NCBI GenBank assembly: GCA_937886715.1
Contig: CAKZZD010000041.1
Span: 1-24,061, forward strand
Source: an uncultured Bacteroidales bacterium
GTDB taxonomy: Bacteria > Bacteroidota > Bacteroidia > Bacteroidales > P3
Direction: 5' to 3'
Length of the DNA stretch: 24,061 nt
The notes below the pieces were generated by a model. It was not told the origin of the DNA and did no database searches. It saw only the letters and a program-made list of their open reading frames with translations. The stretch's first letter is position 1, and the number at the start of each line of letters is the position of its first letter. Shown here piece after piece: positions 23,934 through 24,061 of the stretch. A program made the position numbers and the translations under genes.

Positions 23934-24061
23934 AATTCTGGTTCACGGCAATTCTGGTTCATGGTTCACGGTTCATGGTTAAGGGTTCAGGGTAATTCTG
24001 GTTCACGGCAATTCTGGTTCACGGCAATTCTGGTTCATGGTTCACGGTTCATGGTTAAGGG
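23934..24061. repeat. 76-bp tandem repeat at the contig end
   Basis: Positions 23934-23985 are identical to 24010-24061 over 52 bases, a 76-bp period that runs off the window. Inside each unit shorter words recur (GGCAATTCTGGTTCAC, GGTTCATGGTTCACGG). The contig probably stops here because short reads could not resolve the repeat. No gene is visible. Confidence 0.85.

Overview
The window looks like a metagenome-assembled contig from an uncultured, GC-rich member of the Bacteroidota, probably Bacteroidales. Four things point there: promoters of the Bacteroidetes type (TTTG at -33, TAnnTTTG at -7), start codons mostly without Shine-Dalgarno sequences, a C-terminal type IX secretion (T9SS) sorting domain, and a Bacteroidetes-style LptD. 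Bases 1-18 match the end of an Illumina TruSeq adapter, and the right end runs into a tandem repeat. Both contig ends are therefore assembly limits, not biological boundaries.

Left part (1-4054): a secreted zinc N-acetylmuramoyl-L-alanine amidase on the minus strand, cut by the contig end, is divergent from lptD (outer-membrane LPS translocon). lptD is followed by a small MerR-type regulator. This is envelope housekeeping. A 469-bp gene-free spacer (4055-4523) follows. It holds a dispersed palindromic element, a 16-bp direct repeat, an 11-bp purine-rich iteron array and a strong bidirectional terminator shared with the convergent operon.

Centre (4524-21674, minus strand): four genes read as one surface operon of about 17 kb. 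In transcription order they are: a 1441-aa secreted protein with Ig-like modules and glycine-rich 'YGGG' beta-helix repeats but no recognisable T9SS tail; a 3392-aa giant protein with about 34 YGGG units, a pectin-lyase-like helix, SprB-like, InlB-like and GLUG modules, and a T9SS sorting tail; a 66-aa orphan peptide; and a 781-aa lipoprotein with a fimbrillin-like front and GLUG repeats. I infer a cell-surface adhesion or fibre system secreted in part by T9SS. This is the accessory and most novel part of the window.

Right part (21675-24061): a promoter region for the operon; a 360-bp array of GC hairpins embedded in CGAAAA-rich spacers; a second 11-bp iteron array; then a minus-strand pair, a Xer-type tyrosine recombinase followed by the short ribosome hibernation factor hpf. 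The recombinase has a near-consensus promoter that leaves almost no 5' leader. Upstream lie a second copy of the dispersed palindromic element and a 76-bp tandem repeat running off the end. No rRNA, tRNA, CRISPR array or insertion-sequence transposase was seen.
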